Shown: in pieces, positions 37,489 to 47,647 of the stretch | Numbering within the stretch: the first letter of the stretch is position 1 | Layout: each line of letters opens with the position of its first letter | Source: an uncultured Phocaeicola sp. | Lineage (GTDB): Bacteria; Bacteroidota; Bacteroidia; Bacteroidales; Bacteroidaceae | DNA length: 64,000 nucleotides | Assembly: GCA_948956705.1 (NCBI GenBank) | Contig: CARCZS010000001.1 | Coordinates: 1 to 64,000 of the forward strand | Reading direction: 5' to 3' | The notes under the pieces: model-generated | Told to the model about the DNA's origin: nothing | The model's database searches: none | Seen by the model: only the letters and a program-made list of their open reading frames with translations | Translations under genes and position numbers: made by a program

Positions 37489-38115
37489 TTAGAATGCCAC
37501 ACCAAGGCGGAAACCGAAATTGTTTAATTTATCCATATCATAGTTAAATACGGTTCCCTTGTTGGTAGAGTAGCTGTAGAATGCTGCCAGATGGAAGCCG
37601 ATACTGTTTGTCCAGGGGTAGATATTCACACCGACTTCTGGTGATACATAGAAACCCCAAGTGTTGTCTTTCACTTCGTAAATGTAAAAGTCACTGGACA
37701 TTTTGGTATAGTTGGCACCCAGCTTCAATCCGATATAAGGTTGGCATGCACCGTCACTGAAGCGATAGTGTGTTGCGAAACCGAAAGGCAACTGAAATAC
37801 GGAATGTTGCTGGTCGGTTGTCAGGGCTGCCGAGTTGCTGATTGGTAGTGTCTGACGTGAAATATACTCATTATTGGTATGATAATTGATAAAGGCACCG
37901 ATTGACAAATCCGGCAGTACATAATATCCACCTTCGAAGTTCATACCCCAACCGCTTGCTTTGTTTGCAAAGTTATTGCTGATAGGAGCGTTGAACTGCC
38001 AGTCTACATTGAAATAGGTAAACGGAGTTACCTGTGCTTTTGCCGGCAGGGCAAAGGCTATGGCGATAGCGGCTACCGCCATCAGTCTGAGAGTTAAATA
38101 TTTTATAGTTTTCAT
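37489..38115 (-). CDS. Outer-membrane beta-barrel protein
   Basis: A 208-residue exported protein: signal peptide ending near residue 27 (FALPAKAQ), then alternating amphipathic strands (GGYYVLPDLSIGAFINYHTN, YRFSDGACQPYIGLKLGANY, WGFYVSPEVGVNIYP) and a C-terminal strand ending in phenylalanine (FGFRLGVAF). This is an OmpA/OmpW-like eight-stranded barrel pattern. No ligand or partner is evident; it lies 41 bases after a DUF4136 lipoprotein gene and may be co-expressed. Confidence 0.8.
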   Translation of the reverse strand: MKTIKYLTLRLMAVAAIAIAFALPAKAQVTPFTYFNVDWQFNAPISNNFANKASGWGMNFEGGYYVLPDLSIGAFINYHTNNEYISRQTLPISNSAALTTDQQHSVFQLPFGFATHYRFSDGACQPYIGLKLGANYTKMSSDFYIYEVKDNTWGFYVSPEVGVNIYPWTNSIGFHLAAFYSYSTNKGTVFNYDMDKLNNFGFRLGVAF

Positions 38116-38156
38116 ATTTCCTTTTTATTTTAAATGAATACTTGTTTCACTTACAT

Positions 38157-38795
38157 TTATTTTTTCAGATAAGGACTCTGAGTGAATGCCTGGTTGATGG
38201 CAGTAGTTGTACGGTTTACATTCAAACTGCCACTTCCGCCCAGCAACCCGCTGATGTATGCATTCCAGACAACAGTTAATTTTTCTTTTTGTCCTTCCGG
38301 AGCATTTTTTAAATTAATCATGTCGGCCAGCAATGAACCGGTGCTATAGCTGTAAGTGATAGGATAGGGATAGTACCATCCACCTCCCCAATTGCCGCCC
38401 CAGTAGCCGGGATACCAATAACCGGGATAATAGCCCCACCAGGGTCCGTCATTATAGTAACCGTGGAAATAATAAGTACTTGCTACGTAGCTTACCTGTA
38501 GGCCGAGGTCGGCTTCGTCTTTATTAGCTGCGGTGTAGCCGGCAGCGTTCATCTTAGTCTTGAATGCATTGATGATGATCTGTGCATTCTCGTCCTTCCA
38601 GTATTCAGGGTCTTTCTTGTCACCGATGATCAGGATGCTGTCGGGGATATAATAAGTACTGAAGTCATTGAACTTAGTACTAGTGTCATGACTGGTGAAT
38701 ACCAGATACTCATTGTCCAATTTGTCCATGTCCGGGTCTTTCTCGCAAGATACCAAGGCAAAGACCGCCAGTAGGATAGGAATTAATTTTTTCAT
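38157..38795 (-). CDS. DUF4136 lipoprotein
   Basis: A 212-residue lipoprotein with lipobox cysteine about residue 17 (LVSCEKDP). The body matches the DUF4136 pattern: FNDFSTYYIPDSI, IINAFKTKMNAAGYTAAN, DLGLQVSYV and LLADMINLKNAPEGQ followed by LTVVWNAYISG. A tyrosine/tryptophan/glycine-rich insert at residues ~118-152 (GPWWGYYPGYWYPGYWGG and on) is a common low-complexity element of the family. Function unknown; outer-membrane association likely. Confidence 0.8.
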   Translation of the reverse strand: MKKLIPILLAVFALVSCEKDPDMDKLDNEYLVFTSHDTSTKFNDFSTYYIPDSILIIGDKKDPEYWKDENAQIIINAFKTKMNAAGYTAANKDEADLGLQVSYVASTYYFHGYYNDGPWWGYYPGYWYPGYWGGNWGGGWYYPYPITYSYSTGSLLADMINLKNAPEGQKEKLTVVWNAYISGLLGGSGSLNVNRTTTAINQAFTQSPYLKK

Positions 38796-38918
38796 GTCAA
38801 GTTTTTGTTTAAGTTAATACTAATTGTTTTTCGTCTAGTTTCTCTCATACAACGGCCAGCTTATGTTTTTGTTCACTAACAGTCTGTTCTTTAGTGAATT
38901 TTTTTGCAGCCAGGTTAA

Positions 38919-39407
38919 TTAGAGTTTCTTTTTTAAAGTGTAATTTAGTTTAGAAACAGCTTTCTTGAAGTCCTTGCCAATCATTGTCAGTGCACTGTCA
39001 CCCTCTGCCAGAAAGTTTGTCTTTTCGTGTCCCGGAGTAGCGGAAATTAATTGATAAACGATAGCGGTGCTGTCATTAGGAATTCCAATAATAGTTACAA
39101 CTGTACCACTGTCGGTAAATGCCTGGTTACCATCTTTTGTTCCTAAATAAGTGGTCGTCAGATTGTACGTGCCCAGTGAGTCTTGGCCTGCCTCCTGAAG
39201 TGTCAGTTGATAGTTGATACCTTCGGCATCGGCAGCTGGCAGAATACCTTCATAGCTATATGTTTGTAATTCACCCAGTGTGCTGTCGTTCACAGCGAAA
39301 ATAGAGTCACTTTCACTTTCGGCTATTATTTCAGCACTTTTGTTTCCTTTAGAGCCACAGGAAACAATCATGGCAGCCAAAGCTGCTGCAATAAATACTT
39401 TTTTCAT
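38919..39407 (-). CDS. NlpE-like lipoprotein lacking the CxxC motif
   Basis: A 162-residue lipoprotein (lipobox cysteine about residue 17, IVSCGSKG). The segment YSYEGILPAADAEGINYQLTL (residues ~51-71) aligns with the N-terminal NlpE signature, in which the loop normally reads CADCPGI. Both cysteines are replaced by alanine here. The C-terminal VYQLISATPGHEKTNFLAEGDSALTMI also fits. NlpE reports copper or surface stress; loss of the cysteines makes metal binding unlikely. Confidence 0.65.
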   Translation of the reverse strand: MKKVFIAAALAAMIVSCGSKGNKSAEIIAESESDSIFAVNDSTLGELQTYSYEGILPAADAEGINYQLTLQEAGQDSLGTYNLTTTYLGTKDGNQAFTDSGTVVTIIGIPNDSTAIVYQLISATPGHEKTNFLAEGDSALTMIGKDFKKAVSKLNYTLKKKL

Positions 39408-39488
39408 TGTTAAGTCAGGTTTTTAATGGTTATTTGGGTACATAACATTTGTTATGCCCGTTTTGTTTTTAATAAGTTCTCTTTTCAG

Positions 39489-39529
39489 AAAAAACAAGAC
39501 CATGTTTAAAATGCATTAAACACGGTCTT
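39489..39529 (-). terminator. Terminator of the S41 protease gene
   Basis: AAGACCATGTTTAA (39496-39509) pairs with TTAAACACGGTCTT (39516-39529). On the minus strand it is followed by TGTTTTTT. Confidence 0.75.
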
Positions 39530-39563
39530 TAATAAATAGGGCGTTGTATCTGGATAAATCGGA

Positions 39564-40961
39564 CTACCGTAGCCGTATGCCGTTCATACTTCTTCGAATC
39601 AGTGAGTTATAGATAATTTTTCCTTTTGATACTTGTTCTTCTGTTTGTGGCAGGTCGGGCATACTTCCTGTCGTAATATAAGCTATAGTGTTCTTCAATA
39701 AATACTCTTTGGTGTCTCCCAGTGGGTAGAGAGGGGAGATGAGATTACGTTCGCTCAATGTGAAATCGGGGGTGATTCCATTTACATAGTTGGCTTGTCC
39801 TGCCGAGTTGAGAACGTATGCCACAACCGGCCATAAAATAAAGTTGTAACGCTCATCTTGGTATGGTTCCATGGCTACATTTTTGCCAACAGTCGTTTCA
39901 CCTATTACCACTACATTTTCTGTACCTATATATGGACGGAGACAATTTATGACTGCTTCTGAGGCCGATGCAGTAAATTTGCTTGTCAGTACGTAGAGCT
40001 TGCTTAAGTTCAAGTTTTCGGAAGCAAGTCCTGTATTGAGAGGGAAATCAATTTTTTGCGGGTCACTGATGTCATTATACAAAGTTGTGCAAAATACTTT
40101 CCCTAGATCTGCCGCAGGTGCCAGATAACTTCCTAAATCTGTGGCACAACTCAAATAACCACCGGGATTGTAGCGTAAGTCCAGAATAAAAGCATCGGGT
40201 GACTGTCCCTTGAACCGGGCGAATATCTGTTTCATCTGTTCCCTGTATTCTGTATCTGTTGCCTGGTTATTGGGGCCTGTACTGAATTCATTGTAGACCA
40301 TATAGGCTATTTTTTTTCCGGATACTTCATATACTGTATCTATATAGAACGGATTCAATTCTACGGGGCGTGATGCCGCTACTTTGACTGTATCTGTTGC
40401 AATCCAGCTGGAATTGCCTTCCTCATCAAAAACCAAGCTTTCTCTGGCGAAAGTTGTATTGCCGCCTTCCATCAGATATCCGTAATTATTGTTGGTCAGT
40501 TCTTCTTTGCCAATGGCTGATATCCAGTTCCCTCGTTCCAATCCGGCTTCTGAGGCCGGTGAATTGGGCAGTACGAATAAAATACGGGCAAATACATGTG
40601 ATGAGATTCCGGTAGGATCGGTCATTAATTCAAAATCAAATCCGTAAGTAGAAGTACGTTGCAGGTAGGAACGTGCCGCATCGGAAGCGTCCTTTATTTC
40701 TATATACGAATACGGGTCTCCTTTTCCGTTTTGTGCCTTGGTATAAACCAATTTTTGCAGGAAGTCTTCCGGTTCGGCAAAATAGTCCGTTTCCTTTATT
40801 GCCGGAATACTGTCATACCACAAATAATGCTCTTTCATTATTTGTTCTATCCATACATTCTCTCCAATTAATGCATAGTATTCCCCACTGCGGTCTTCGC
40901 CACATGAAGCCATTATAAATAAAGTGGTTAGAAGAAAAAAAGTGCTCCGTATATGCTTCAT
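39564..40961 (-). CDS. S41-family C-terminal processing protease, lipoprotein
   Basis: A 465-residue lipoprotein (lipobox cysteine about residue 20, IMASCGED). An N-terminal helical cap (EQIMKEHYLWYDSIP) is followed by a PDZ domain (LPNSPASEAGLERGNWISAI). The protease core has FILDLRYNPGGYLS, the catalytic serine in LTSKFTASASEAVINCL and the lysine in GETTVGKNVAM. This is the tail-specific protease arrangement typical of Bacteroidales S41 lipoproteins. The target protein is unknown. Confidence 0.88.
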   Translation of the reverse strand: MKHIRSTFFLLTTLFIMASCGEDRSGEYYALIGENVWIEQIMKEHYLWYDSIPAIKETDYFAEPEDFLQKLVYTKAQNGKGDPYSYIEIKDASDAARSYLQRTSTYGFDFELMTDPTGISSHVFARILFVLPNSPASEAGLERGNWISAIGKEELTNNNYGYLMEGGNTTFARESLVFDEEGNSSWIATDTVKVAASRPVELNPFYIDTVYEVSGKKIAYMVYNEFSTGPNNQATDTEYREQMKQIFARFKGQSPDAFILDLRYNPGGYLSCATDLGSYLAPAADLGKVFCTTLYNDISDPQKIDFPLNTGLASENLNLSKLYVLTSKFTASASEAVINCLRPYIGTENVVVIGETTVGKNVAMEPYQDERYNFILWPVVAYVLNSAGQANYVNGITPDFTLSERNLISPLYPLGDTKEYLLKNTIAYITTGSMPDLPQTEEQVSKGKIIYNSLIRRSMNGIRLR

Positions 40962-41051
40962 AATCTAATTCCTTTTTCGATCTGCAAAGCTAGGGATTTT
41001 ATTTTAAAGTAGGGATAAGGTTTGGAATAAATAATCCAAAAAACCTTTATA

Positions 41052-41096
41052 TAAAAAAGAAATCCGCCGGTTAGGTCAAGCAGACTTCACGGCGGA
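41052..41096 (-). terminator. Terminator after aspD
   Basis: TCCGCCG (41063-41069) pairs with CGGCGGA (41090-41096). On the minus strand the stem is followed by TTTCTTTTTTAT. Confidence 0.75.
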
Positions 41097-41109
41097 CGTT
41101 CTTAATTTT

Positions 41110-42750
41110 TTATTTCTTTTCAGATTTCCATTTGTCAGCATATTCATTCAGAATTCTGCGGATACTGAGTCCGATTTTGATATAATCTTTCTCGTTCAGG
41201 TTGGCAAGTGATACACGTACACTCCATTCGGGTCCGTCGAATCCACCACCATTCAATACGACCAGGCCTGTTTCATTGGCAAGACGGAATACTACGTCCA
41301 ATGGATTATAAGTTGTCTGCAGATGTTGTACGAATTCATCTCCGTAAAATTTCTTGGCCCATACCAGCATGTCTATTTCTGAATAATAACCGGCCCTTAG
41401 TGGATCGTCGGGGAGAATGAACCCTGTGTTGTCCCATAATGCTTTCAGACGGGTATGGATTAAATTAAGCATGGCATGACGATATGTATTTTCTTTGTCC
41501 AGTAATGAAAAAGAAGCAAAGAGTGACATCTGCATTTGTTGTGGCAAGGACAGTCCTGCTGTATGGTTCAAGGCTACTTGACGGCTGTCTGCTACCATAC
41601 GGTCAATGAATTTCATGTTTTCTACTTGCATACTCAAGCTGCCATACCGTTTGGTTAGTTCGCTTTTTCGTTTGCGGGGCAGATTGGCAATCATTCTGTC
41701 GAATACATTTTTCTCATGTAAGGCAATTACAGCAAGGCGCCAACCGGTCGCTCCGAAATATTTGGAGAAAGAGTAGACACAAATTGTGTTCTGTGGCAAA
41801 TCAGCCATCAGGCTGCGGAATCCGGGAACAAAAGTACCATATACATCGTCTGTTATAATCATCAGATTGGGATTCCAGCGTGTTACTACGTCTTTCAGGG
41901 CATCTACGCATTTTTTGTTCAACTGATAACTGGGTGGATTGCTTGGATTGACAATAAACAAGGCTTTGTATTTCGTGTCTCGCAGTTTATTGATATCTTC
42001 CACTTTGTATTGCCAGGTATGAAGTCCTTCTTCATTTAGAGTACTTGCAGGAATATTGAGCACATCATAATCGTAACGTGTCAATTCGGGTATCTCGATA
42101 TAGGGTGTAAAGATAGGAACCATCAATGCTATACTATCTCCTTTGTGTAGCAGGAAATTTTCTTCCAGCGAGTCGAATACATAGCACATCCCTGCTGTTC
42201 CTCCTTCGGTGGCGAATAAATCGAATTTACCTTGCGGGGGTTGCCCGTTGCACATTTCCTGATTCAGGTAATCCTGTACTAGAATTTCTGTATATTTCAA
42301 GATGCGGTCAGGCATAGGATATTGGTCGCCTACAATACTTTCGGTCCATTCGTGTACCAGTTCGTCCGGATCGGCTGCATGTTCCATCAGCATATAATTA
42401 TAGGTACGTTTCAATAGATCTGTCCCCGCATTTCCTTCATGCTTTTTCAGGTACTCCTCAAAACGTTGGGCTATGCCTGTTTTTTGAGGAATACCGGCAA
42501 TGCCTTCGGGCATGTCCATGACCCGGCGACACTCTTCAATGCCAAAACCGCCCAAGGCAAAGAATGCTTCACGAGCCTCCGTTGCAATCCAGTTGGGATT
42601 ACCTCTGCCTGCATTCAGCATGACGTGTGCCATTTTCTTCACACTTTCATCTGCCATTTCAATCAAACGGTTTTTTAATTCGAAGGGACTGATCTTTTCC
42701 AAATTCTTGTCCATTCGGGCAACGCTGCTTTTATCACTTAAATATTCCAT
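41110..42750 (-). CDS. aspD: Aspartate 4-decarboxylase (bifunctional aminotransferase)
   Basis: A 546-residue fold-type I PLP enzyme that converts aspartate to alanine and CO2. It keeps the family features: MLNAGRGNPNWIATEAREAF near residue 46, ATEGGTAGMCYVFDSL, NPSNPPSY, ITDDVYGTFVPGF and the PLP lysine in CVYSFSKYFGATGWR. The long chain with N-terminal extension separates AspD from ordinary aspartate aminotransferases. It follows aspT by 19 bases. Confidence 0.93.
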   Translation of the reverse strand: MEYLSDKSSVARMDKNLEKISPFELKNRLIEMADESVKKMAHVMLNAGRGNPNWIATEAREAFFALGGFGIEECRRVMDMPEGIAGIPQKTGIAQRFEEYLKKHEGNAGTDLLKRTYNYMLMEHAADPDELVHEWTESIVGDQYPMPDRILKYTEILVQDYLNQEMCNGQPPQGKFDLFATEGGTAGMCYVFDSLEENFLLHKGDSIALMVPIFTPYIEIPELTRYDYDVLNIPASTLNEEGLHTWQYKVEDINKLRDTKYKALFIVNPSNPPSYQLNKKCVDALKDVVTRWNPNLMIITDDVYGTFVPGFRSLMADLPQNTICVYSFSKYFGATGWRLAVIALHEKNVFDRMIANLPRKRKSELTKRYGSLSMQVENMKFIDRMVADSRQVALNHTAGLSLPQQMQMSLFASFSLLDKENTYRHAMLNLIHTRLKALWDNTGFILPDDPLRAGYYSEIDMLVWAKKFYGDEFVQHLQTTYNPLDVVFRLANETGLVVLNGGGFDGPEWSVRVSLANLNEKDYIKIGLSIRRILNEYADKWKSEKK

Positions 42751-42769
42751 AATGTATGAGTTTAGTTTT

Positions 42770-44470
42770 TTAGTTGATTAATAATACAATGACCACTCCC
42801 CATATGATGAGTAGTGTATTTCCTACGGCGTAGGTCACGGTGTATCCTAAAGAAGGTGTTTCGCTGCCTACTGCTTCTTGTATGGCGCCCAATGCAGCAG
42901 TGGTAGTACGGGCTCCTGCCGTGCACCCCAAAGAGAGGGCGGGATGGAACTTGAATACATATCTGGCTAGAATCAGCCCTAATAATAGAGGCAAGGAGGT
43001 GGCCAACGCACCTATGATAAACAACATAGGACCTACTTCTTTTAGTCCTTGTACAAAACTGGGTCCTGCAGAAATGCCGACTACGGCGATGAACATATTC
43101 AAGCCTACATTATTCAGCACCCATAAAGAGGATTCCGGTATTTGTCCGAAGGTAGGGCGTTTGCTGCGCCACCAGCCAAATACTAATCCGGCTATCAAGG
43201 CTCCTCCACTAGTGCTCAGGCTAATAGGTACTCCGCCGATATGGATTGCAAGTGCTCCGATGATACCTCCCAGTAAAATGCCGAGTCCTACAAATATCAT
43301 ATCGGTGGCATTGGTGGGGCGGTCTATGTATCCTAGTTCTTTTGCAGCAGATTCCACCTCTTTTTTCAGGCCGACCAATTCCAAAGTATCTCCGCAGTCG
43401 ATAGTGGTTTGTGCAAAAACAGGGATATCAATGCCTGCCCGTTTGATACGGCGTATACTGACGCCATGCATAAAGCTTTGACGGCGTATGAAGTCCAATT
43501 TTTGGTTGGAATATGGCTTTTTGTGTATCATGACAGGGAGTACTTCCACAGGGAAGTCAAGCAGTTGCGGATCGACGATTTCTTCTCCAATCCAGTCTTC
43601 TTCACCAATGGCGAATTCTCTTCTTCCGCTCAGTACCACTTCGTCCCCTTTTTGTAATAATTGTCCGGGAATAATATCATTGACAATGGAAGCTCCATGT
43701 CGCATTCTTTCAACAAACAATCTTTTCCCTTGTGAAATAAAATAGGATTCTAGCTGGTCAACAGTCTTGCCGTTGCCAAACCAATCGTTCTCTATGCGGT
43801 AAGCACGAAAAACTACCGGACGGCGGGCCTGTTCAAATCCGGGCTCGTCTGCTTCACTGGTACCCATCCGGGTTTCCAACTCTTTGCAAGCGGCTTTCAC
43901 TTTTTCTAATCCTCCCAACATTTTAGGACCTAAAGAAGAGAGGACCCAGGCAGAGCCTGCCGTACCGAAAATGTAAGTTACAGCATATGCCACGGGAATG
44001 ATATTAATCATATCACTTTTTTGGGAAGAGGATATGTTGAGTCTGTTTATGGTATCTTCTGCTACTCCTATGACAGCAGAGATAGTTTGTGCTCCGGCCA
44101 GTAACCCGGCTGCTTCACCGGCATTATATCCCATTAAGATAGCTAATAACCAAGTGATAATCAAACAACCTACACACATGAGCGCGGCGAATCCTACTTG
44201 AGGTAAACCATCTTTTTTCAGTCCGCGAAAGAATTGTGGTCCCACTTTGTATCCGATAGCAAAAAGGAATAAAAGAAAAAACACGGATTTCACCGGTTCT
44301 TCTATTGTAATGTTAAGCTGTCCCACTAATACCCCTACTAGCAATACACTGGTGACGATTCCCAAACTGAATTGTTTTATTTTCATTTTTCCAATCCAGA
44401 AGCCTGCGGCGATTGTCAGAAAAATCGCCAGTTCTGAATGCTGTCTCAAAAGATGTATAACCCATTCCAT
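42770..44470 (-). CDS. aspT: Aspartate:alanine exchanger
   Basis: A 566-residue inner-membrane antiporter of the AspT/YidE family. Two blocks of about five helices flank two cytosolic TrkA-C-like (RCK_C) domains (residues ~215-385, with [15 protein letters not shown] and [15 protein letters not shown]). [16 protein letters not shown] and [19 protein letters not shown] are the paired transport motifs. It exchanges aspartate for alanine. Combined with AspD, each cycle exports a charge equivalent and consumes a cytosolic proton, so it builds proton motive force. Confidence 0.92.
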   Translation of the reverse strand: MEWVIHLLRQHSELAIFLTIAAGFWIGKMKIKQFSLGIVTSVLLVGVLVGQLNITIEEPVKSVFFLLFLFAIGYKVGPQFFRGLKKDGLPQVGFAALMCVGCLIITWLLAILMGYNAGEAAGLLAGAQTISAVIGVAEDTINRLNISSSQKSDMINIIPVAYAVTYIFGTAGSAWVLSSLGPKMLGGLEKVKAACKELETRMGTSEADEPGFEQARRPVVFRAYRIENDWFGNGKTVDQLESYFISQGKRLFVERMRHGASIVNDIIPGQLLQKGDEVVLSGRREFAIGEEDWIGEEIVDPQLLDFPVEVLPVMIHKKPYSNQKLDFIRRQSFMHGVSIRRIKRAGIDIPVFAQTTIDCGDTLELVGLKKEVESAAKELGYIDRPTNATDMIFVGLGILLGGIIGALAIHIGGVPISLSTSGGALIAGLVFGWWRSKRPTFGQIPESSLWVLNNVGLNMFIAVVGISAGPSFVQGLKEVGPMLFIIGALATSLPLLLGLILARYVFKFHPALSLGCTAGARTTTAALGAIQEAVGSETPSLGYTVTYAVGNTLLIIWGVVIVLLIN

Positions 44471-44595
44471 ATTTCTTTCTTATTATAATTGCTGTTTAAA
44501 ACAGAGTGGGGGTAAAGAAGTTGAGTTAAAAAGCTCCAAATTGTACTTAGTTCTAATATTTTTTATTTTATTTGCATAGAGATGATACTTGACTT

Positions 44596-45417
44596 ATGAA
44601 AATAAAGTTGTTTGTAAAATATATTTCTTTGTTAGTTCTCTTGTTTGTTGCTGATGGTTGTAAAGAAAAAAAAGCTGACACATATGTGACTAAGGTCACC
44701 GATTTAACGGGAGAGGAAGAACAAGTTTTGAAATTGGAATATGATCGTGATGGTAAAATTATAAAGTATGGGGATACCCCGGTAAGGTATGAGGGCGACC
44801 AGATAACCATCGGACAGATGGATTGTTTGAATACCGGCAATAAGCTTTGCAATGTTACGTTTCAAATAGGAAAAGGCAAGGCGAGGGAGAGTAGGGCCCG
44901 TTGTATGTTGAAGGTAGGAGAAGAGGTTTATGAAGCTGATAAACAGACTGTCTATGATTATAAAGGAGATACTATTTTTATCAATTCTGATTATCGTGCT
45001 ACTTCCGATTATCGTTTCTTGAAGAAAGTGCAAGGAAAATATGTTTTTGATCAGTTGGGACGGTTGAAGGAGGTGATGACTGTTTTTACTGAGGCAAATG
45101 ATAGTGTGTCCAGTTGTCATACTTATTATAATTATGATAATAACATCAACTATCAGGCGAATCTGAATTTACAGGCTTATGTGATTGATTATGATGGGGT
45201 GGATAGTTTCTTCTATTTTTTATTGAATCTTGGGCAGTTGAGGAATAGAACAGCCTTACCTAATGATATCGGATATTGTATGAATCATGGTTTAAGCACT
45301 TATAATGTGCATGCCAATTATCGTCTGGATGATGAGAATCCGGTCAGGATAGAAGTTTTATATAATTATACCAAACTTCTATCCCGAATAGATTTATCTT
45401 ATAATCCTTTAAATTAA
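44596..45417 (+). CDS. DUF4595-like lipoprotein
   Basis: A 273-residue lipoprotein (lipobox cysteine about residue 22, FVADGCKEKK). The body is beta-rich with YD-repeat-like strands: LKLEYDRDGKIIKYGDTPVRY, GKYVFDQLGRLKEVMTVF and YYNYDNNINYQANLNLQAY. This is the pattern of DUF4595-type Bacteroidales lipoproteins. Function unknown. Its 3' end overlaps the convergent TPR gene by nine bases. Confidence 0.65.
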   Translation: MKIKLFVKYISLLVLLFVADGCKEKKADTYVTKVTDLTGEEEQVLKLEYDRDGKIIKYGDTPVRYEGDQITIGQMDCLNTGNKLCNVTFQIGKGKARESRARCMLKVGEEVYEADKQTVYDYKGDTIFINSDYRATSDYRFLKKVQGKYVFDQLGRLKEVMTVFTEANDSVSSCHTYYNYDNNINYQANLNLQAYVIDYDGVDSFFYFLLNLGQLRNRTALPNDIGYCMNHGLSTYNVHANYRLDDENPVRIEVLYNYTKLLSRIDLSYNPLN

Positions 45418-47586
45418 TTCATCGGGAAGTATAAACAAGTCTACTTCATTGGCGCCTTGCTTTATCAAGTCTTTCTTATCTATTTGGTAAAGGCGGACAA
45501 ACTCATCATGACTGTCGCATAGTTCCTGGGCTTTGCGATAATATTCTATTGATTTTTCTGTTTCATTCAGGATATAATACACATGTCCTGCATTCATCCA
45601 GTCTTCCATAATGGGCTTGGGCTCGGATATCAGCAAGTCGTAATATTTCTTGGCTTGTTGATGGTTGCCGGTAATGAAGGAACACCATCCGATGGCGCGT
45701 CGGGCATTCTGTGGCTTTTTATCCAGATACTCCACTTTGAAGAAATAAGCCAGTGCTTCATCGTATCGTTCCAGTGCCATCAGGCATTGTCCTATTTGTA
45801 GTGCCAGATTCAGACTGTCGGGCTGTGCCTGTTCCACCTTGTTATAATATTCCAAAGCTTTTGGGTAGTTTCCCTCTTTTCTATAACATTGTGCCAAATG
45901 GCGGTTATTCCATGTATTATCAGGGATCAGCAGATCTGATTGCAGGTAATAATCTATCGCTTTTTTATAGGAACCGATTTTCTGATAAATGAAACCTGCT
46001 TTCTGCCATAATTCGGCATTTTTACGATTGTATAATTCAATTGATTTATCATAGAGAATTCCGGCTTCTGCCAAGTCGTCGTGTGTGAATAGGTAATCTG
46101 CCAGTTTGTTGATATACTCTTTGTGTAACAAGGCTTGAGACAATGCTTCTTTATTCCATAAGTCCAGAGTGTCCTCAAAAATGTCATGTATTTCATGTCT
46201 TCTTGACCATAATTTGAAGAAACGGTAGAGGTCATGAATGTATTGCCGGCTCACGAATTCAGCGCGGGCTTTTGATTGTGACATCTCTTTTAAACGTTCT
46301 TTCAGTTCTTCAGAAGCTTCATGTTGTCCGTTCAATTGTTGCTGCATGAGATTCCTTTGGCTTTCCGGCATTTGTAACATGGTAAAACAAAAAGAGTATT
46401 TGTCGGAATTGCAGAATACATCCGAATTCATCAAAATGTTGAGCAGAGAGATTTTTTGTTCGTCATTTCCGAGAGATAATTTGGCGATATCCTGATATTG
46501 GGGATCAAAAGGATAGAACCAGTGAGAAATTTTGCGGAAAAACGGGAATTGTTTCAGCTGTGAAAAGGTACTCATATACACATCTGCCCCGGACATTTGC
46601 AGTTCACCTAATTCGCGCAATTTATCGGTAATGCCTGAACGGTCAATCCATTCTTCCCATTCCGGATTATGATCTTCGGCATCTTCATCCAGTCCTTCCA
46701 AATTAAGTTTGGGATTTTTCATCATTTCGGGAATGATTTCTTCACGCATCTTCTTGTCTATCTTTCGGGTTTCACGGGAAGATTGCAATAATTGAATCTG
46801 GATATGATGCAGGTTTTTGATGAACTCGGAATTTTCATTCAGTTCATTTATGCGCGACACGGCTTCAGGGTATTGAAGGATACGCTTTTCATAATAGTAG
46901 CATGTTAGTGCGATCCCTGCAATAGCCCGCTGATTCAGCATGGTATCCTGATGGGTATAGGCGTTCAATAGAAACATGAACTTGCGGATGTCGAATATTT
47001 GTAGCAGGCTCATGGTAACGGCGCTGACCATTATGGAAAGGTCGTTGACTTGGATCAATAGTGAGTTGAACAAAGTTTGCGCTTCAGCATATTCCGATTC
47101 ACTCCACCGGGTGGATACCCATATTTTTTCAAATAATTCGTCTACGGCTGTTTCGTGACGTTTTCTCATGGCATCCATTTCTTCATTTATTTTGGCCTCG
47201 GTGGTATATATCAATGGTGCTGTAGCCATATCTTCTGTATACGCCTCCAGTTGCATTTGTAATTCGGCATAGCTGTGAGGAGGGCTTTGGACAAAAGTGC
47301 GCATTGTGTCATAATAGGCTCCGTAATTTTGTGTTGCCTGTACGGCTATATGGATACGGTCGGCCAGTTCGTATGCCGTGCGTAACATTTTATGGTATAT
47401 TTCCACCTTATTGGGATCTTTCATCCCTTTTGAAGTATATTGCAGCATCAGGTCGTATGACGTTTGCAGGGCTTCTAGCTCATTCTTTAATTGCCAGTCG
47501 GAAGTATGGGTGGCATATCCTGTCATTTGGGATAATGCTTCTTTTAACCGATATTGGTCTAATAGTTTTATGATTTCTTCGCGCAT
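45409..47586 (-). CDS. Large tetratricopeptide-repeat protein
   Basis: A 725-residue soluble protein without signal peptide. It is helical throughout. The C-terminal third holds clear TPR units: AELWQKAGFIYQKIGSYKKA, TWNNRHLAQCYRKEGNYPKA, LNLALQIGQCLMALERYDEA, ARRAIGWCSFITGNHQQA and WMNAGHVYYILNETEKSIEY. The N-terminal 450 residues (EEIIKLLDQYRLKEALSQM onwards) look like degenerate repeats. TPR domains mediate protein binding; the partner is unknown. Confidence 0.8.
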   Translation of the reverse strand: MREEIIKLLDQYRLKEALSQMTGYATHTSDWQLKNELEALQTSYDLMLQYTSKGMKDPNKVEIYHKMLRTAYELADRIHIAVQATQNYGAYYDTMRTFVQSPPHSYAELQMQLEAYTEDMATAPLIYTTEAKINEEMDAMRKRHETAVDELFEKIWVSTRWSESEYAEAQTLFNSLLIQVNDLSIMVSAVTMSLLQIFDIRKFMFLLNAYTHQDTMLNQRAIAGIALTCYYYEKRILQYPEAVSRINELNENSEFIKNLHHIQIQLLQSSRETRKIDKKMREEIIPEMMKNPKLNLEGLDEDAEDHNPEWEEWIDRSGITDKLRELGELQMSGADVYMSTFSQLKQFPFFRKISHWFYPFDPQYQDIAKLSLGNDEQKISLLNILMNSDVFCNSDKYSFCFTMLQMPESQRNLMQQQLNGQHEASEELKERLKEMSQSKARAEFVSRQYIHDLYRFFKLWSRRHEIHDIFEDTLDLWNKEALSQALLHKEYINKLADYLFTHDDLAEAGILYDKSIELYNRKNAELWQKAGFIYQKIGSYKKAIDYYLQSDLLIPDNTWNNRHLAQCYRKEGNYPKALEYYNKVEQAQPDSLNLALQIGQCLMALERYDEALAYFFKVEYLDKKPQNARRAIGWCSFITGNHQQAKKYYDLLISEPKPIMEDWMNAGHVYYILNETEKSIEYYRKAQELCDSHDEFVRLYQIDKKDLIKQGANEVDLFILPDELI

Positions 47587-47647
47587 ATTTTAAAGTTCTA
47601 TTTGTATGTCTTTTATAAACAAATGCGGGCAGATTTCGGTTCTTGGC

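Noticed and set aside
42840..43481. 213-residue plus-strand open frame within aspT
   Set aside because: Antisense to the transport helices of aspT; the proline/serine-rich sequence mirrors hydrophobic codons.
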